Positions 33,843-42,761 of a stretch of 59,757 nt of DNA are shown piece by piece. Under the pieces are notes generated by a model that saw nothing but the letters and a program-made list of their open reading frames with translations, searched no databases and was not told where the DNA came from. The DNA comes from Romeriopsis sp046049545 (GTDB lineage Bacteria; Cyanobacteriota; Cyanobacteriia; Leptolyngbyales; Leptolyngbyaceae), in assembly GCA_046049545.1 (NCBI GenBank), contig JBJORF010000027.1:1-59757 (forward strand), written 5' to 3'. The position numbers and the translations under genes were made by a program. Numbering within the stretch: position 1 is the first letter of the stretch; every line of letters begins with the position of its first letter.

Positions 33843-34838
33843 TTAGCTGGCTTGCCGATCGAAGGATTTCACCAGCAATGGCATAACGACTGCTTCCTTT
33901 GGCGTTGTTTCGACCAGTTCGGGTTTGGTCTCAGGAAGTTTTGCTTCGGGCTCCTCCTCCTTGGGATGCAGGTGAATCCCGATAAAGGTGTCATAGACCA
34001 CCCCCCAGAAATCTGCCTTCGAGTCCAAAATGCCCATGCACTGCGGTGAACCTTTCGCATCCAACAAAGGCTTCATCTCATAGTAGGCAGCCTCATAGTG
34101 ATACCAGGGCACCGAAGGCCAGAGATGATGGACGAGGTGATAGTTTTGCCCGCCAATCAGCAGATTCAGGATCTTGCTCGGATAAACCCGTGCATTCAAC
34201 CAACGATCGCGCTCCTTAAAGGGGCGATGCGGCAAGTAATCAAAGAATAAGCCCAGTAGCAAACCAACGATCGCCAAGGGCGAGAGCCAGTAGTTGAAAA
34301 TGTAGTGGATGAACCCAAATTGCCAAGCGACTGCCATCAGTGCGACAACCACACCCCGCGCAATCACCCATTCCCACAGCTCATTCTTACGCCAGAGCTT
34401 ACGCTGAAAGAAGAAAAATTCGTGGTACAAAAACCGCGCATTGATAAACCACAACGGCCCAAAGGTCGAAACGATATGATCGGGGTCATTCTTCGGATCA
34501 TTCACATGGGCATGGTGCTGTTGATGCACCCGCGTGAACACCGGGAACGAGAAGAACAGCAGAAATGCACTGCCATGTCCCAAAGCCGCATTGATGCGCC
34601 GATCGTGGTGCGCCGCGCCATGACAAGCATCATGGATCACGGTGCCGACCAAATGCAGCGCCACAAAGTTCATTAAAAAGCTGATCCAGCCTGCCCAATG
34701 CAGCCCAAAATACCCTGCGGCCGAGACCACCGCGATCGTCACGGAAGCCAAGAACATTAGCAAGTTCGGATTCCAAAACGTTTTAGGTGGGCCAAGCAGT
34801 TCCCTTGGCACCATCAGGGGCAACGTTGCCTCCGACAT
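33843..34838 (-). CDS. crtR: Beta-carotene hydroxylase, CrtR type
   Basis: A 331-residue di-iron membrane hydroxylase of the fatty-acid-desaturase superfamily that makes zeaxanthin from beta-carotene. Three His boxes are present: HDACHGAAHHD, HQQHHAHVND and HLVHHLWPSVPWYH. Four hydrophobic stretches fit the membrane topology. The ATG at 34838 with GGGGAG upstream is preferred over one 15 codons earlier. The C-terminus carries a Pro/Glu-rich tail longer than in other CrtR sequences I know. Confidence 0.94.
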   Translation of the reverse strand: MSEATLPLMVPRELLGPPKTFWNPNLLMFLASVTIAVVSAAGYFGLHWAGWISFLMNFVALHLVGTVIHDACHGAAHHDRRINAALGHGSAFLLFFSFPVFTRVHQQHHAHVNDPKNDPDHIVSTFGPLWFINARFLYHEFFFFQRKLWRKNELWEWVIARGVVVALMAVAWQFGFIHYIFNYWLSPLAIVGLLLGLFFDYLPHRPFKERDRWLNARVYPSKILNLLIGGQNYHLVHHLWPSVPWYHYEAAYYEMKPLLDAKGSPQCMGILDSKADFWGVVYDTFIGIHLHPKEEEPEAKLPETKPELVETTPKEAVVMPLLVKSFDRQAS

Positions 34839-35161
34839 CACACGACACTCCCCTTGAGTAGACAGGCAAATCTCACGCATCATATCAGGCTGTCACCCAA
34901 CTCCATTCCAAATTGGATGGGATTAAGATGCGTAAAGTTTTGTGAGTTTTTTCTATTGAAACATGATGCTCCCCCGGAATGCTACGGCTGAGCGGAGAAA
35001 AATCAGGTTTTTTGATTTGGCAGTTCAGTTTGGCGCGGGCGAAATCACGGGAACATCTGATCCGCGATCGGTCGTCATACAGACTCAATGCAACGCATGA
35101 CGTTGTTTGAGCCCGATTTTTTCACCCAGAGTTTTGACCCAGATTTTACGAGGATCTCACC

Positions 35162-36064
35162 ATGTCACGCTCCCCCGAATCAGCCAGTTTGCGTTCCATC
35201 TCCCGTTCAATCGCAACGGTGGTGAGCGTTAGTCTTGGGGCAATCAGTGGATTGGGGTTTGCCGCTGCCGGGGCGATCGCGCAGACGGCTCCCGGTGCAG
35301 CGGCTCCCAGCGGCACGGTTGCGAGTACGACGGTGCCGACAACAGACGTGATTTTGCCCACAGGGAGTGCGGGTGGGGCGACGCTGCCCAGCGGGACATC
35401 AAATCCCAGCGCGACGATTCCCACAACGGGTGGGATTCCGCTCAGTGCCGTCCGCTTCACCTGTCGCCAAAACAATGGCCAATACACGGTGATGTATCAG
35501 CCCGAAAGCCAGCCGGGGAAATATTTTGCCTGGGCCGTGCCGCAGCAAATGGGTGGCGGCTGGAGTCCTGAGCGTCGCTGCCAAGAAATCAGCAGTCGTT
35601 TGGAGCGCTATCGCCCGGAGGGTTTGGTAGAGATGCAGACGGGGACGGAAAATGGCTACAACACGGTTTGCGTCACCACCGATAGCAATGGCAGTTGTCG
35701 AATTGTGTTCACGGTGCCGCGCGGTCAGGATCCGGCCACGACCCGCGATCGGGTATTCCAAAATTTAGCCGTTGCCGATACGGGCCAGCAGACCGCTGGT
35801 GTGTTTACCTATCAGCAGGGCCACGATCGACAATTGCTCGATCAGTTGAGCGGTGCGTTGAAGGTTGATGTGGGGGGTCTGTTGGGTGCGACTTCGAATC
35901 GGCCTGTGCCTATCTTGTCTTCACCCAGCCGGGGTATCAACCTGAAGCCCTTCCTCGATCGGGCCGATGGCGGTACGGGTGCCCAGTTGACCGGGGCAAA
36001 TGTGGCCGCGACTCAAACGGCAAAACCGTTGCCTGGGAAACGTCTGCGCAAGCTGTTCCGCTAG
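35162..36064 (+). CDS. COP23-domain secreted protein
   Basis: A 300-residue protein with a signal peptide (about 15-42, ending near AIAQ) and a Thr/Gly/Ala-rich linker. The COP23 domain follows (VRFTCRQNNGQYTVMYQPES, then RCQEISSRLERY, then NTVCVTTDSNGSCRIVFTVP), with four Cys likely in disulfides. COP23 was described as a circadian-expressed cyanobacterial protein; its biochemical role is not known. The tail after the domain (about 215-300) is extra. The stop lies in a loose duplication, CTAGTCTGGC... then CTAGGTGGC. Confidence 0.85.
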   Translation: MSRSPESASLRSISRSIATVVSVSLGAISGLGFAAAGAIAQTAPGAAAPSGTVASTTVPTTDVILPTGSAGGATLPSGTSNPSATIPTTGGIPLSAVRFTCRQNNGQYTVMYQPESQPGKYFAWAVPQQMGGGWSPERRCQEISSRLERYRPEGLVEMQTGTENGYNTVCVTTDSNGSCRIVFTVPRGQDPATTRDRVFQNLAVADTGQQTAGVFTYQQGHDRQLLDQLSGALKVDVGGLLGATSNRPVPILSSPSRGINLKPFLDRADGGTGAQLTGANVAATQTAKPLPGKRLRKLFR

Positions 36065-36202
36065 TCTGGCAGGGATTCTAGGTGGCCTGAATCGGCGTGG
36101 ATGCAACCCAGTTGCTCTCCCATATTTGGGCTGCCTAAACGTGGTACTATCCCTTTTGCTTCGATTTGTAAACACTTAGAATCGGCATAGGCAGTCTCGT
36201 TC

Positions 36203-37978
36203 ATGCAATCCATGCAACCTCTGTATTCTCGACGTAAAACCAAAATCGTGGCGACGATCGGCCCGGCGACCAGCGACCCAGCAGTTTTGCGCGAGTTGAT
36301 TCTGGCGGGAGCGACGACCCTGCGCCTCAACTTTTCCCACGGCAGCTACGACGACCATCTGAAAAATATTCGATCGATCCGGCAGGTGGCGAATGAATTG
36401 AACCGCCCCGTCGCGATTTTGCAGGATTTGCAAGGCCCGAAGATCCGACTCGGTAAGTTTGAAAACGGCGCGATCGACCTGAAGAAAGGCGACCCGTTCA
36501 CGCTGACCAGCAAGCAGATTCCGGGAACCCAGACGATGAGTTCGATTACCTACGAACCCTTGGCCCAGGAAGTGCCGGAAGGCGCGACGATTTTGCTGGA
36601 TGATGGCAAGGTCGAAATGAAGGTCGATCGGGTTGATAAAGCAGCGGGTGAACTGCATTGCACCGTGGTCGTGGGCGGGATTTTGTCGAATAACAAAGGG
36701 GTGAACTTCCCCGGTGTGTATTTGTCGGTGAAGGCGCTGACGGAGAAGGATCGCGAAGACCTCGTATTTGGGCTTGATCAAGGGGTGGATTGGGTCGCAC
36801 TGAGCTTTGTGCGGAATCCCCAGGATGTGATCGAGATTAAGGAATTGATTGCCAGTGCGGGGAAATCGACCCCGGTGATCGTCAAGATCGAGAAGCATGA
36901 AGCGATCGAGCAAATGGAAGAAATCCTCTCGCTCTCCGATGGCGTGATGGTGGCGCGGGGCGACCTCGGGGTGGAATTGCCCGCTGAAGATGTGCCGATT
37001 TTGCAGAAGCGCTTGATCCGCACGGCGAATCGCCTGGGGATTCCGATCATCACGGCGACGCAGATGCTCGACAGCATGGTTAGCAATGCCCGTCCGACCC
37101 GTGCGGAAGTTTCGGATATTGCCAATGCAATTCTCGATGGCACCGACGCGATCATGCTCTCGAACGAAACGGCGGTGGGTAAGTACCCGGTTCAGGCCGT
37201 CGAAACCATGGCCACGATCGCCATGCGGATCGAGCAAGAACCGCTGGAAAAAGACAACCGCACCGACAGCAAATCGATCACCAACGCCATCAGCCAAGCC
37301 GTTGGCCAGATTGCCCAGCAGCTTGATGCCAGCGCGATCATGACCTTGACTAAAACCGGGGCCACCGCCCGCAACGTGTCGAAGTACCGTCCCCGCACAC
37401 CGATTCTGGCCGTCACGCCGCACATGGACGTGGCCCGTCAGCTTCAGCTCGTTTGGGGCGTGAAGCCGATCCTGATGCTGGATTTGAACAATGCTTGGCA
37501 GACCTTCCAGGCGGCGGTCGGGGTGGCCCAAGAGCGTGGCTTGGTCAGCGAAGGCGATGTGATTATTCAAACAGCTGGAACGCTGCAAGGCGTAGCGGGT
37601 TCGACAGACTTAGTGAAGGTCGAAGTTGTCACGGCAGTGCGCGGTAAAGGCATCGCGATCGGGCAAGGCACCAGCGTCAGCGGCAAAGCCCGCGTCGTCA
37701 CGGGTGGCGAGCCGAATCATTTCAGCACGGGCGAAATTCTCGTGGCGAACAGCACGACGGCTGAACATGTGGAAGCGATTAAAAAAGCGGCGGGGTTGGT
37801 GGTTGAGGACAATAGTTTGACCAGTCATGCCGCCACGATCGGTTTGCGGTTGGGCATTCCTGTGTTGGTCGGCGTGGAAAATGCGACCTCGGTGATTCGC
37901 GAAGGCGAGATTGTCACCCTCGATCTGCAACGCGGCGTGGTTTATTCCGGCAAGACCACGGCGGCTTCGGCTTACTAG
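36203..37978 (+). CDS. pyk: Pyruvate kinase with C-terminal PEP-utilising domain
   Basis: A 591-residue glycolytic enzyme making pyruvate and ATP from PEP and ADP. The N-terminal RRKTKIVATIGPATSD, the signature VIVKIEKHEAIEQMEEILSL and MVARGDLGVELP are present, as are the following ATQMLDSM and NETAVGKYP. After the allosteric domain, a PEP-utilising mobile domain (about 485-590) carries VVEDNSLTSHAATIGLRLGI, as in Bacillus and cyanobacterial enzymes. ATG at 36203 (a second at 36212). Confidence 0.96.
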   Translation: MQSMQPLYSRRKTKIVATIGPATSDPAVLRELILAGATTLRLNFSHGSYDDHLKNIRSIRQVANELNRPVAILQDLQGPKIRLGKFENGAIDLKKGDPFTLTSKQIPGTQTMSSITYEPLAQEVPEGATILLDDGKVEMKVDRVDKAAGELHCTVVVGGILSNNKGVNFPGVYLSVKALTEKDREDLVFGLDQGVDWVALSFVRNPQDVIEIKELIASAGKSTPVIVKIEKHEAIEQMEEILSLSDGVMVARGDLGVELPAEDVPILQKRLIRTANRLGIPIITATQMLDSMVSNARPTRAEVSDIANAILDGTDAIMLSNETAVGKYPVQAVETMATIAMRIEQEPLEKDNRTDSKSITNAISQAVGQIAQQLDASAIMTLTKTGATARNVSKYRPRTPILAVTPHMDVARQLQLVWGVKPILMLDLNNAWQTFQAAVGVAQERGLVSEGDVIIQTAGTLQGVAGSTDLVKVEVVTAVRGKGIAIGQGTSVSGKARVVTGGEPNHFSTGEILVANSTTAEHVEAIKKAAGLVVEDNSLTSHAATIGLRLGIPVLVGVENATSVIREGEIVTLDLQRGVVYSGKTTAASAY

Positions 37979-38002
37979 CAGTCAATTGTGAAGACGATGC
38001 AC

Positions 38003-38142
38003 TAGCCCGCCCCGGAATTAATTCCGAGGCTAATAGCCCAAGTCCTTTGAAAAGGACTCAAACTAGCCCATTGAAATCGGTTCATTCAACCCATTTCAAT
38101 GGGTTTTCGCGATTAGCCCTGAACTTGAGTTCAGGGCGGGGC
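38003..38142. repeat. REP-like hairpin cluster (4 hairpins spaced by TAGCCC)
   Basis: Four inverted repeats in 140 bases, each preceded by TAGCCC: CGGAATTAATTCCG (38013-38026), AGTCCTTT/AAAGGACT (38041-38058), CCCATTGAAAT.../...ATTTCAATGGG followed by TTTT (38067-38107) and CCCTGAACT/AGTTCAGGG (38117-38136). Layout resembles REP/BIME elements moved by TnpA-REP transposases in cyanobacteria. The third hairpin also looks like a terminator for pyk. Confidence 0.75.
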
Positions 38143-38249
38143 AGTTGCGCCGCCGTTTGGATTTCGCATTGCTGAGCGTCCATCCCGCACGTTATATTCC
38201 CTCAGGATTTAGGTACACTGTAACGGCGACTTTTTCCTGAGGCATAGAT

Positions 38250-39707
38250 ATGGCTGGCGCTGCTGCGGTGATTACCCAAATCAATCCGATTAAATTCGGC
38301 ACGGATGGTTGGCGCGGGATTATCGCCGCTGACTTTACGTTTGAGCGGGTCTTGCAGGTGGCTCCCTTGGCGGCGCTGGCGTTGCGGCAGTTCTATGGCG
38401 AAACCACAGGCCAGAGTAATACCGTAATCGTCGGCTACGATCGGCGCTTTTTATCCGAAGAATTTGCCCGCAGTGCGGCGGAAGCGATTCGCCAGCAGGG
38501 TTTTGACATTGTGTTTTCGGAATGCTTTGCGCCGACTCCGGCCTTTAGCTGGGCGGCGAAGCAGATGGGTGCTTTGGGCGCGATCGTCATCACCGCGAGT
38601 CATAACCCCGGCAACTATTCCGGCCTGAAAGTGAAGAGCGCCTTTGGCGGTTCGGTGCCGCCGGAAGTGACGGAAGTGATTGAGCAGAATTTAGCGAAAA
38701 ATGCCGCTTTGCCCACTGCGACTCCCGGTACGTTCCAGACGTTTAATCCCTGGACTTCCTACTGCCAAGGTTTGCAGCAGCTTGTCGATATTGCCGCAAT
38801 CCGATCGGCGGTCGAAAGTGGCAAACTGAAAATTGTTGTGGACGTAATGCACGGCGCGGCTTCCACGGGTTTGAGCCAAATGCTCGGCGTGGCAGTGACG
38901 GAGATTAATAGCGATCGTGATCCATTATTCGCAGGCGGCGCACCGGAACCCTTACCGAAATATTTGCCCGACCTGTTGCCGATGCTGAAAAATCTGCAAA
39001 CCGATGGCCTGAAAGTTGGTTTAGTTTTTGACGGGGACTGCGATCGGATTGCGGCGGTGGATGGCGCGGGCAATTTCCTCAGTTCGCAAATTTTGATTCC
39101 GATTTTGATCGAACATTTAGTGTCGCGGGGCTACAGCGGCGAAGTTGTGAAGACCGTGAGCGGCTCGGAGCTAATCGCCAAAGTTGCGGCCCACAATGGT
39201 CTGAGCGTCCATGAAACCCCGATCGGCTACAAATACATCGGCGATCGGATGCTAGAAGCGAAAGTTCTCCTCGGCGGCGAAGAATCCGGCGGCATCGGCT
39301 ACGGCCACCACATCCCCGAACGTGACGCGCTCTTGGCGGCGCTGTACGTTTTGGAAACATTAGTCAAAACCAACACCGACCTGGGCGTAATGCACCAGCA
39401 GTTGCAACAAAAAACGGGCTTTGATGCAGCCTACGATCGGATTGACTTGCCTTTGGCCAGCATGGATGTGCGGGCGAAATTAGTCGCCAGTTTGGATCAA
39501 GCGCCGCTGACGGAAATCGCGGCCCGATCGGTGGTGAGCTGCCAAACTGATGATGGGTATAAATTCCGGTTGAACGATGGCAGTTGGCTGTTGATTCGCT
39601 TCAGCGGCACGGAGCCAGTGTTGCGTCTGTATTGTGAAGCAGCGGACTTAGCGATCGTCCATCAGACCCTCGACTGGGCCAAGACCTGGGCGAACTCGGT
39701 AGGTTAA
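38250..39707 (+). CDS. Phosphoglucomutase/phosphomannomutase family enzyme
   Basis: A 485-residue alpha-D-phosphohexomutase. The phosphoserine loop is VITASHNPGNYSGLKVK (Ser about 117), the Mg site is VFDGDCDRIAAVD near 260, the sugar-binding GGEESGGIGYG near 345 and the phosphate-binding RFSGTEPVLRLY near 452. It interconverts hexose 1- and 6-phosphates for glycogen or cell-wall sugars; gluco or manno specificity is not certain. The 111 bases upstream hold TTATAT and TACACT spaced like promoter boxes. Confidence 0.9.
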   Translation: MAGAAAVITQINPIKFGTDGWRGIIAADFTFERVLQVAPLAALALRQFYGETTGQSNTVIVGYDRRFLSEEFARSAAEAIRQQGFDIVFSECFAPTPAFSWAAKQMGALGAIVITASHNPGNYSGLKVKSAFGGSVPPEVTEVIEQNLAKNAALPTATPGTFQTFNPWTSYCQGLQQLVDIAAIRSAVESGKLKIVVDVMHGAASTGLSQMLGVAVTEINSDRDPLFAGGAPEPLPKYLPDLLPMLKNLQTDGLKVGLVFDGDCDRIAAVDGAGNFLSSQILIPILIEHLVSRGYSGEVVKTVSGSELIAKVAAHNGLSVHETPIGYKYIGDRMLEAKVLLGGEESGGIGYGHHIPERDALLAALYVLETLVKTNTDLGVMHQQLQQKTGFDAAYDRIDLPLASMDVRAKLVASLDQAPLTEIAARSVVSCQTDDGYKFRLNDGSWLLIRFSGTEPVLRLYCEAADLAIVHQTLDWAKTWANSVG

Positions 39708-40201
39708 TCGCAAGTTAGCCATATTAATGGATCCATCACAAAATTAGGCTGCTTCCAAAAAATATTTTTTAGTTCCGTGAAGCTGCGCATCGCACAACAT
39801 ATTGTGATGTGCTTGTCCAAGTTTATTACGGAGAATTACGGTATCCTTCAATTTTACTAATACTCTAGAACTTCTTGTGAGAGGCAATTTCAGCGTTTTA
39901 GGTAAAAAGTTTTATGCCAGCAACGAGGTGTGTTACCATTCGGCGCAGCAGATAAATTACTTCACTACAGACAGGACAAAACGCTAGCAATAGTCTAATC
40001 GTAGTAACGATCAGCAGGAAAGAGGAAAGTGTGACTTGACGCTTCCTTATTTCTAGTGTTTCATAAGCCGGTCAGGTAACTCTGGCCGCTAGACCTAGCG
40101 TTTTTCAGGTTTGGGTGAAGTAGTTTGCCTGCTAAATAATCTTCCTCAAGCCTTGGGATGACCAGATCTGGTAGTTGTTCAACTACAACTGGGTAAAAGA
40201 A
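39708..40201. other. AT-rich intergenic region before hicAB
   Basis: About 494 bases, noticeably more AT-rich than the surroundings. It contains an imperfect inverted repeat (GCGCATCGCACAA... with ...TTGTGATGTGC, near 39785-39812). No reading frame convincing. Composition fits an acquired segment carrying the toxin-antitoxin pair. No promoter pair is clear. Confidence 0.4.
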
Positions 40202-40426
40202 ATGCCTAAAAAGGTACGAGAACTCAAGCAAATTTTGCAGCAAGCTGGTTTCAGTTTGTTGCCTAAACGGGCGAAAGGAAGTCATAGCTATTGGGTGCAT
40301 CCATTGCTTGCAAATCCAATTATTCTGTCTGGGAAAGACAGCAAGGATGCTCGTCTCTATCAGGAGAAAGACGTACTAAAGGCGATCAAAGACTTGCAGC
40401 AGATTTCTGAGGAGGACACTGAATGA
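40202..40426 (+). CDS. hicA: HicA-family toxin
   Basis: A 74-residue mRNA interferase toxin. The start is the ATG giving MPKKVRELKQILQQ, nine codons after an unlikely first ATG. The family core GFSLLPKRAKGSHSYWVHP holds the active His in a double-stranded RNA-binding fold. It overlaps the hicB ATG by four bases (ATGA), the usual coupling. Surrounding DNA is AT-rich, which suggests acquisition. Confidence 0.88.
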   Translation: MPKKVRELKQILQQAGFSLLPKRAKGSHSYWVHPLLANPIILSGKDSKDARLYQEKDVLKAIKDLQQISEEDTE

Positions 40427-40635
40427 AATACAGCATCCTAATTCAATGGTCAGAAGATGACCAAGTCTATGTTGTCAGCCTTCCGGAATGGGGTGAATAT
40501 GCCCATACCCATGGCGATACCTATGAGGAGGCGTTGAAAAGTGCCCAGGAAGTTTTGGCCGATTTAGTCTACGGCTATCAAATGATCGGCAAACCCCTCC
40601 CACAACCCAAGATGTTAATTCAAGTAGCAGCCTGA
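40423..40635 (+). CDS. hicB: HicB-family antitoxin
   Basis: A 70-residue antitoxin (MKYSILIQWSEDDQVYVVSLPEWG, then YEEALKSAQEVLADLV), which would bind and block HicA. It has only the HicB core, without an added DNA-binding domain, so autoregulation may rely on another protein. ATG overlaps the hicA stop. Confidence 0.88.
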   Translation: MKYSILIQWSEDDQVYVVSLPEWGEYAHTHGDTYEEALKSAQEVLADLVYGYQMIGKPLPQPKMLIQVAA

Positions 40636-40653
40636 TACAGCGCGTTACCCGCG

Positions 40654-40959
40654 ATGCCGGACTCTTCGCCGAATGACGATTTTCTCGATTGGCTTCTTGT
40701 CTTGCCGAAACCTTTGGAAACCGCCTTTTGGCAAGAAATCAAAACCTACGAGCAGGAACGTAAAGTGGCATACATTACCAGCGTGCAACGAATTGGCCGT
40801 GAGGAAGGCCGACAAGAAGGTATGGCTGATCTAGTTTGCGAGCAGGTTTATGCGCAATTGGGTGATTTGCCTGCGGACTTGCGAACTCAGATTGAGCAAC
40901 TTGAACCGGAGCAAATTAAAGCGCTGGGCCGATCGCTCTTGAAGTTCTCGAAGCTGTGA
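40654..40959 (+). pseudogene. C-terminal remnant of an Rpn/DUF4351-type nuclease gene
   Basis: A 101-residue frame reading NDDFLDWLLVLPKPLETAFWQEI, GREEGRQEGMADLV and LEPEQIKALGRSLLKFSKL. This matches the C-terminal part of Rpn-family (PD-(D/E)XK) recombination-promoting nucleases with a DUF4351 tail. The nuclease core upstream is absent and the end stops before the usual LAD.EAWL, so both ends look cut. It may still be expressed behind hicB. Stop in frame at 40957. Confidence 0.6.
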
Positions 40960-40995
40960 TTTGCAGGAATGGCTGATGGCGCAGGGTTGATGGGG

Positions 40996-41436
40996 TTAGT
41001 TTTGCGGTGTAATCCACGGTTGCAACATGCTGGGGATCGTGACGCGCTTGCGGGTTTTGGGATCGATGCAGACGTGGCGGGTGAGTCCTCGGCAGGCGGG
41101 TCGATCGCGGGTTTGGGCTGGGCTGGTGGCGCGATCGTGCTCGGACAATCGCACTTCATAGCGCACTTCAAATTCACTGGCCGCAGTTTTAATCGGTAGA
41201 ACGGTGACTTGTAGCCGATCGCCGCAGCGTAATGGCTGATGAAAATCGACTTCGGCATGGACGATCGGCACTGCTAGTTCGGTGCCTCGAAAGAACGATC
41301 GCACATCCACGCCAAGTTCGATCAAGGCTGCTTCGTAGGCTTCGTGGCAGATGCTTAGGAGATTGGCAAAGTAAACGACTCCGGCGGCATCGGTGTCCGC
41401 AAATCGGACGGTACGATCGTAGGTAAAGGGATTCAC
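40996..41436 (-). CDS. Acyl-CoA thioesterase, 4HB/DHNA-CoA type
   Basis: A 146-residue hot-dog-fold thioesterase. The motif VRFADTDAAGVVYFANLLS contains the catalytic Asp. In cyanobacteria the closest members hydrolyse 1,4-dihydroxy-2-naphthoyl-CoA for phylloquinone. That assignment is likely but not proven here. The GTG at 41436 is chosen over an ATG 42 codons upstream, which would lie inside the DUF815 gene; GTGA overlaps its stop, so the two are coupled. Last gene of a three-gene operon. Confidence 0.82.
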   Translation of the reverse strand: MNPFTYDRTVRFADTDAAGVVYFANLLSICHEAYEAALIELGVDVRSFFRGTELAVPIVHAEVDFHQPLRCGDRLQVTVLPIKTAASEFEVRYEVRLSEHDRATSPAQTRDRPACRGLTRHVCIDPKTRKRVTIPSMLQPWITPQN

Positions 41437-42746
41437 GGCGCGACCTCCGGCAACGGCTTGATCGTCGCGTTCACTTCGGGGCGCAAGGCCAATTCCGCTG
41501 TGATGTAATCGACGAACTGCCGGGCCGATCGGCCAGATCGGCCATTTTGCTGGGTCGCCCACTGTAAAGCGCGGTACTCCAGATCGCCGGGGGTGATATC
41601 CAAATCCTGGGCCAGATGCTGCACCATGGCTAAATACGTGCGCTGTTCGGCGGGTTCAAAGGTCAGGGTGAGGCCGAAGCGATCGCTGAAGGACATTTTT
41701 TCTTGCAGGGTGTCCCACTGGTGGATTTCGTCGGTATCTTTGGGGCGGGGCCGATCGCCGTAGAATTCTCGGATCAGGTGGCGGCGATTGGAGGTGGCAT
41801 AGACGACGACGTTGCTGGGTCGGGCGGTGATGCCGCCTTCGAGGACGACTTTCAGGGCTTTGAAGGCATCGTCATCTTCTTCAAAGGAGAGGTCATCGAC
41901 GAAGACAATGAATTTTTGGGGTTTGTCGCGGAGTTGTTCGACGATCGTGGGAAGGGCGCTGAGGTGGGCTTTGGTGACTTCGATGAGGCGGAGACCCCGA
42001 TCAGCAAATTCGTTCAGCAGGGCTTTGACCAGCGATGATTTGCCGCTGCCGCGTGTGCCGTAGAGCAGGACGTTGAGCGATGGATAGCCCGCGAGTAAAG
42101 CCTGGGTGTTGTTGACCAATGCGTCGCGTTGGGTTGCGTAGCCGACGAGATCGGTGAGTGCGATCGGGTCAGGCGTAGCGATCCCTGCAAGTTCGGAGCC
42201 GTCCCAGCGGCAGGCGTGGAACTGTGCGAAAATTCCGGTGCCAAATTTGCGGTAGTAGTCGGCAAACAGTGGAACGGCTTCGGCCCAGTCGGTGAGGGCT
42301 TCGAGTTGTTGGCGCAATTCGACGATCGCGGGAGATAGTCCACTATCGGGCAGTTGGTTGGCCCAGGGCAGCACGGTAACGTCGGGATTATGTTCCTGAA
42401 CTAACGCGCAGAGCCGATCGCAGGAGAAGCAGTAAGCCTGCTGCAAAAGTTGTAAATCCTGTTTAACGGCCGATTGAAGCACGGCTGGAAAGGTTTCCCA
42501 GTCTTGGGTTTGAATGCGCTGGCTGAAGGGGTTTTCATCGAGCAAGATGGCGCTAAGTAGATAATCCTGCCAACCTTGATTGAGCGTAGCGAGTTCTCGG
42601 AACCACTCGTTGTAATCGCCGATCGACTTATGATCGATGGCAATGACCCAGTCCATCGTTGGCCGAGGGTGAAAAACTTCAGCATAAAGCGTGAGACCCT
42701 GAGGATTGGGAATTGCCTCGAATGCTTGCGGCTGGTTCAAATCCAT
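41433..42746 (-). CDS. DUF815-family AAA ATPase
   Basis: A 437-residue P-loop ATPase of the DUF815 family: Walker A LLYGTRGSGKSSLVKAL near 225, Walker B KFIVFVDDLSFEEDD near 272 and YATSNRRHLIREF near 312. N-terminal 200 residues are family-specific and of unknown role. Middle gene of an operon: 15 bases after the S2P-like gene and overlapping the thioesterase by four bases. Family function is not known to me; the bidirectional cluster with a membrane protein suggests a membrane link. Confidence 0.85.
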   Translation of the reverse strand: MDLNQPQAFEAIPNPQGLTLYAEVFHPRPTMDWVIAIDHKSIGDYNEWFRELATLNQGWQDYLLSAILLDENPFSQRIQTQDWETFPAVLQSAVKQDLQLLQQAYCFSCDRLCALVQEHNPDVTVLPWANQLPDSGLSPAIVELRQQLEALTDWAEAVPLFADYYRKFGTGIFAQFHACRWDGSELAGIATPDPIALTDLVGYATQRDALVNNTQALLAGYPSLNVLLYGTRGSGKSSLVKALLNEFADRGLRLIEVTKAHLSALPTIVEQLRDKPQKFIVFVDDLSFEEDDDAFKALKVVLEGGITARPSNVVVYATSNRRHLIREFYGDRPRPKDTDEIHQWDTLQEKMSFSDRFGLTLTFEPAEQRTYLAMVQHLAQDLDITPGDLEYRALQWATQQNGRSGRSARQFVDYITAELALRPEVNATIKPLPEVAP

Positions 42747-42761
42747 ATGTTCTACCTTTCG

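Noticed and set aside
36176..37588. A 470-codon open frame opposite pyk, and similar long antisense frames opposite nagZ, dnaE and the SLH gene
   Set aside because: The sense strands carry unmistakable family motifs over the same bases; the antisense frames look like composition artefacts with skewed residues and no ribosome-binding sites.
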